Positions 60,953 to 64,000 of a DNA stretch of 64,000 nucleotides are shown in pieces. The translations under genes and the position numbers were made by a program. The stretch's first letter is position 1, and each line of letters opens with the position of its first letter. The DNA is from Demequina litoralis. Lineage in GTDB: Bacteria > Actinomycetota > Actinomycetes > Actinomycetales > Demequinaceae. The notes beneath the pieces were generated by a model. That model saw nothing but the letters and a program-made list of their open reading frames with translations. It did no database searches and was not told where the DNA came from. The stretch spans positions 186,001 to 250,000 of the forward strand of contig NZ_JAUHPW010000001.1 in assembly GCF_030418455.1 (NCBI RefSeq), in the 5' to 3' direction.

Positions 60953-63688
60953 CTAGTAGGCCACCACTCCCCTGCGCATGCCGGTGATCGCGTGCAGCGC
61001 GGCCGCGCGGACCGAGGCGCTCGGCGCGACCTCGGCGATCTGGTCGAGCGCGTCGATCACCTGCTTGCACCAGCGGACCATGTCGCCGGGCGCGATCTCG
61101 GCGTCCTTGAGGACCACGTCGAGGCCCTTGCCCTGCGCCCAGCCATGGATGGGGCCGACGATCCCCCAGTGCGGGGCCGGCAGGTCGGGGAGGCCGCGCT
61201 CGCGCTGCATGTCGTCGACCTTCGACCACAGCCGCAGCGTGTCCTTGAGGGCGCCTCCGAGCACGCCGCCGGGGCCGCCCGGCACCCGCGGCGGGCGCGA
61301 CTCGTCGTCGCGTCGCCCCTGGTAGAGCAGCGTCGAGACCGCGGCGGCGAGGGCCGGCGGGTGGAGCTTGTCCCACGCGCCGGTGCGCAGCGCCTCGGCG
61401 ATGACGATGTCGTTCTCCGCGTACAGGCGCCGCATCATGAGGCCGGCGCGGGTGAGCTCGGGCTCGCCGTCGACCATGTCGAGGTAGCCGAGCGCGTCGA
61501 GGATCTGGAGCCGCTTGTCGAACACGCGCGCGATCGACCCGGTGGCGCGCTGGATCTCGCCGACGACGCGGTCCTTGTCGCGCAGCGTGCGGTGGTAGCG
61601 CTCGGCCCAGCGGGCGTGCGCCTCGCGGTCGGGGCACTGGTGGCACGGGTGCTCGCGCATGAGGCGGCGCACCTCGAGCTCCTGGGCGGCGCCCTCGTCG
61701 GCGGCGGGCGTGCGCCGCTTGGAGCGGGCGAGGTCGAAGTGACCACGTGAGTCGACGATGACCTGGGCCACCTCTCGACGCGAGCGGGCGTTGCGGGAGT
61801 CGAACCGCCGCGGCAGCTTGACGGTCCCCACCTTCTCGAGGCCGTGGTGGAGCTCGGAGATCGCGAGGCGGTGCACCCGCGCGTGCTCGGTCACGACCAC
61901 GGGGCGGGGCGCGACGGGGTTGTCGTCGGGCTCGACGACGGCGGCCAGGCCGGCCCGGCGGCCCCCGCCCACGCGGACGACGTCGCCGCGGCGCAGCGCC
62001 GCCAGGGTCGACGCGGTGGCCTCCTGGCGCGCGCGCGTCGCCTGCTTCGAGGCCTGCTTCTGGAGGCGCCCCAGCCGCTCCCGCAGCGCGGCGTACTCCA
62101 TGAAGTCGCCCTTGTCGCACGCGGCCGCTTCGGCGTAGCCCTTGAGCGTCGAGTCGAGCTCGCGGGCCCGGCGGGCCTTGCCCACCACCGACTGGTCGGC
62201 CTGGTACTGCGCGAAGGACATCTCGAGCACCTCGCGCGCCCGCCCGGCGCCCAGCTGTGCCACGAGGTTGACCGCCATGTTGTACGACGGCTGGAACGAG
62301 CTGATGAGCGGGTACGTGCGCCGCGACGCGAGGCGGCCCAGCTGGGGCGCGTCGAAGCCGGGGTGCTCGACCACGACCGCGTGGCCCTCGACGTCGATGC
62401 CGCGCCGTCCCGCGCGCCCGGTGAGCTGCGTGTACTCCCCCGCCGTGAGGTCCTTGTGGGCCTGCCCGTCCCACTTGACGAGCTTCTCGAGCACCACCGA
62501 CCGGGCCGGCATGTTGATCCCCAGCGCGAGGGTCTCGGTCGCGTAGACCACCTTGATGAGGCCGGCCGCGAACAGCTCCTCGACCACCTCCTTGAACAGC
62601 GGGATCATGCCCGCGTGGTGGGCGGCGATGCCCGCCTCGAGGTGGTCGCGCCAGCGGTGGTAGCCGAGCGCGCCCAGGTCGGCGGAGGGGACGCCCTCGC
62701 ATCGTTCCTCGATGATGCGGGCGATCTCGTGCCGCTCGGCCTCGGTGGTGAGCACCATGCCGGAGGCCCGCACCTGGTCGACGGCGTCCTCGCAGCCCGC
62801 GCGCGAGAACACGAACACGATCGCGGGCAGCAGGCCCTGCTGGTCGAGCACGTCGACCACCGCGAAGCGCGGCGGGGCGCGCCTGGCGGCGGGGCGCCGT
62901 CCGCCCCGGGTGGGGCGTCCGCCGCCGCGGCCGTCGTCATGGCGGGCGCGCTTGGTGATGGCCTCGAGCTCGGGGTTGAGGCGCGGGGTCGGGCCGGGGT
63001 CCTGGGGGTCGACGCCGGGCGCGTAGAGGTCGAAGATGCCCTCGCGGAGCAGGGCGTGGGGCCACAGCGGGACGGGACGATGCTCGGACACCACCACGCG
63101 GGTGTCGCCGCGGACCTCGCCCAGCCAGGCGCCGAACTCCTCGGCGTTCGAGACTGTGGCGGACAGCGACACGATCGAGGTGCGCTCGGAGAGGTGGATG
63201 ATGACCTCCTCCCACACCGAGCCGCGGAAGCGGTCCGCGAGGTAGTGAACCTCGTCGAGGATCACCACACCCAGGCTGTCGAGCGTGTCGGAGCCCGCGT
63301 AGATCATGTTGCGCAGCACCTCGGTGGTCATCACGATGATGTCCGCCTCGTGGTTGAGCGTGGTGTCGCCCGTGAGCAGGCCCACGTTCTCGGGCCCGTA
63401 GACCTTGGCGAGGTCGTGGAACTTCTGGTTCGACAGCGCCTTGATCGGGGTCGTGTAGAACGCCTTCTCGCCCTTGCGGTAGGCGTGCCGCACCGCGTAC
63501 TCGCCCACGAGCGTCTTGCCCGCGCCGGTGGGCGCCGCGACCAGCACGCTATGGCCCTCGGCGACCGCCTCGCAGGCCTCCCGCTGGAACGGGTCGAGCG
63601 GGAAGGACAGCTCGGCCTCGAACTCGGCGAGGTCGGCGTGGCGGGCACGCGCGCGCGAGGCCGTGTACCGCTCGGCGGGGCTGGTCAT
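60953..63688 (-). CDS. helY: Ski2-like DEAD/DEAH helicase (HelY)
   Basis: A 911-residue superfamily 2 helicase. Motif I AAPTGAGKTLVGEYA (about residues 53-67), Ia TTPIKALSNQKF, II ILDEVHYLADRFRGSVWEE, III SLSATVSNAEE, V VVYATETLALGINMPARSVV and VI QLTGRAGRRGID. A low-complexity RGG-like insert (about 260-285) and the C-terminal DSHCT domain (RRLYAENDIVIAEAL onward) match mycobacterial HelY. Likely RNA-processing helicase. ATG 63688 lies six bases after TAGCCT (63700-63695), which overlaps the stop of the upstream gene; leaderless candidate. Confidence 0.94.
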   Translation of the reverse strand: MTSPAERYTASRARARHADLAEFEAELSFPLDPFQREACEAVAEGHSVLVAAPTGAGKTLVGEYAVRHAYRKGEKAFYTTPIKALSNQKFHDLAKVYGPENVGLLTGDTTLNHEADIIVMTTEVLRNMIYAGSDTLDSLGVVILDEVHYLADRFRGSVWEEVIIHLSERTSIVSLSATVSNAEEFGAWLGEVRGDTRVVVSEHRPVPLWPHALLREGIFDLYAPGVDPQDPGPTPRLNPELEAITKRARHDDGRGGGRPTRGGRRPAARRAPPRFAVVDVLDQQGLLPAIVFVFSRAGCEDAVDQVRASGMVLTTEAERHEIARIIEERCEGVPSADLGALGYHRWRDHLEAGIAAHHAGMIPLFKEVVEELFAAGLIKVVYATETLALGINMPARSVVLEKLVKWDGQAHKDLTAGEYTQLTGRAGRRGIDVEGHAVVVEHPGFDAPQLGRLASRRTYPLISSFQPSYNMAVNLVAQLGAGRAREVLEMSFAQYQADQSVVGKARRARELDSTLKGYAEAAACDKGDFMEYAALRERLGRLQKQASKQATRARQEATASTLAALRRGDVVRVGGGRRAGLAAVVEPDDNPVAPRPVVVTEHARVHRLAISELHHGLEKVGTVKLPRRFDSRNARSRREVAQVIVDSRGHFDLARSKRRTPAADEGAAQELEVRRLMREHPCHQCPDREAHARWAERYHRTLRDKDRVVGEIQRATGSIARVFDKRLQILDALGYLDMVDGEPELTRAGLMMRRLYAENDIVIAEALRTGAWDKLHPPALAAAVSTLLYQGRRDDESRPPRVPGGPGGVLGGALKDTLRLWSKVDDMQRERGLPDLPAPHWGIVGPIHGWAQGKGLDVVLKDAEIAPGDMVRWCKQVIDALDQIAEVAPSASVRAAALHAITGMRRGVVAY

Positions 63689-63697
63689 GCCGCCAGG

Positions 63698-64000
63698 CTA
63701 CTTGCCTCCCAGGACGGTGAGGGCGCGCGGCGCGACGGTGACGGTGAGCGGCGTGGCGCCCACGAGCTCGCCGTCCGCGAAGGCGGGCGGGAGGGCCGCG
63801 CCGAGCGACCCGTCCGGCACGATCGTCACGGACTCGACCTGCTCGATGCGCACGAGCGGGTCCGTGACGTGGCTGCCGTCCCGCAGCTTCGCGAACAGCC
63901 GCACGATGTCCCGCTTCGACATGCCGTCGGCGGTCACCAGCTCGAGCCGGCCGTCGGTGACCGAGGACTCCGGGGAGATCACCAGCCCCCCGCCGAAGAC
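63698..64000 (-). CDS. Diacylglycerol kinase/YegS-type lipid kinase (N-terminus outside window)
   Basis: The last roughly 100 residues of a diacylglycerol kinase-family protein: VFGGGLVISPESSVTDGRLELVTADG, then a beta-rich C-terminal domain ending in VTVAPRALTVLGGK. The GGGLxIxPxAxxxDGxL motif is typical of DgkB/YegS lipid kinases and lies in their C-terminal lobe. The catalytic N-terminal half lies beyond the right edge. Its stop codon is embedded in the helY -10 element. Neighbourhood with helY is conserved in related actinobacteria. Confidence 0.85.
   Translation of the reverse strand, partial: VFGGGLVISPESSVTDGRLELVTADGMSKRDIVRLFAKLRDGSHVTDPLVRIEQVESVTIVPDGSLGAALPPAFADGELVGATPLTVTVAPRALTVLGGK

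Overview
This window comes from a high-GC actinobacterium. The DNA is roughly 70-75 % G+C by eye, with strong third-position G/C in every convincing gene. Lineage markers are RbpA, a GarA/OdhI-type FHA protein next to an FtsR-type MerR regulator, an Lnt and polyprenol-phosphate-mannose synthase pair, a HelY-type Ski2-like helicase, FabG4/HtdX/FadA2-like beta-oxidation genes and many leaderless-looking promoters. The content best fits Micrococcales (Cellulomonadaceae/Demequinaceae-like); I cannot name a genus from sequence alone. The window looks chromosomal. I see no rRNA, tRNA, CRISPR array, IS element or phage genes, and no stretch of 300 bases or more lacks a gene.

Layout. 1-1.4 kb: partial amidase divergent from a TetR regulator across a perfect operator. 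1.4-10.3 kb: fatty-acid and acyl-CoA catabolism (thiolase, HMW FabG4-like reductase, MaoC hydratase, FadD ligase, then glutaminase) divergent from TetR plus acyl-CoA oxidase. 10.4-23.9 kb: housekeeping and transport (MFS, YitT, glutathione peroxidase, DUF2254, a Nudix protein with a nuclease-like C-terminus, methyltransferase, esterase, PfkB kinase, DeoD, GATase-like hydrolase, HAD phosphatase, CxxC membrane protein behind a CsoR-type palindrome, OsmC, amidohydrolase, EI24 protein). 23.9-28.3 kb: LysR regulator and bifunctional PutA for proline catabolism. 28.3-31.5 kb: DHFR-like reductase, flavin monooxygenase, MarR, CDP-alcohol phosphatidyltransferase. 31.6-37.6 kb: GarA-FtsR-MerR, pyruvate carboxylase, flavodoxin. 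37.7-40.4 kb: arsenic-type locus (Cys-tailed flavoprotein, ArsR, aquaporin). 40.4-44.9 kb: P-loop ATPase, lipoprotein, YigZ, small proteins. 45.1-49.8 kb: OafA-type acyltransferase with SGNH domain, a truncated tandem copy that keeps only the SGNH part, and a degenerate zinc-peptidase-like lipoprotein. 49.9-51.5 kb: PIN toxin/antitoxin and rbpA. 51.5-60.7 kb: GH3, Ppm, Lnt, GH2, sugar transporter and TetR. 60.9-64 kb: HelY helicase and partial diacylglycerol kinase.

How the parts work together. The fatty-acid block forms a complete activation-oxidation-hydration-reduction-thiolysis set under one divergent TetR promoter. GarA, pyruvate carboxylase, PutA and glutaminase together touch the 2-oxoglutarate/glutamate/oxaloacetate node. 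The GH2-transporter-TetR operon and the GH3 gene look like carbohydrate cargo lying among the conserved rbpA-ppm-lnt-helY genes. Nothing here is clearly a new defence or mobile system. The most interesting signals are (i) the acyltransferase partial duplication whose start codon and Shine-Dalgarno derive from coding sequence, (ii) two copies of an unusual 9-bp-phased GTGAC inverted repeat, (iii) a CsoR-type operator in front of a leaderless CxxC membrane protein, and (iv) an arsenic locus without an identifiable pump or reductase.
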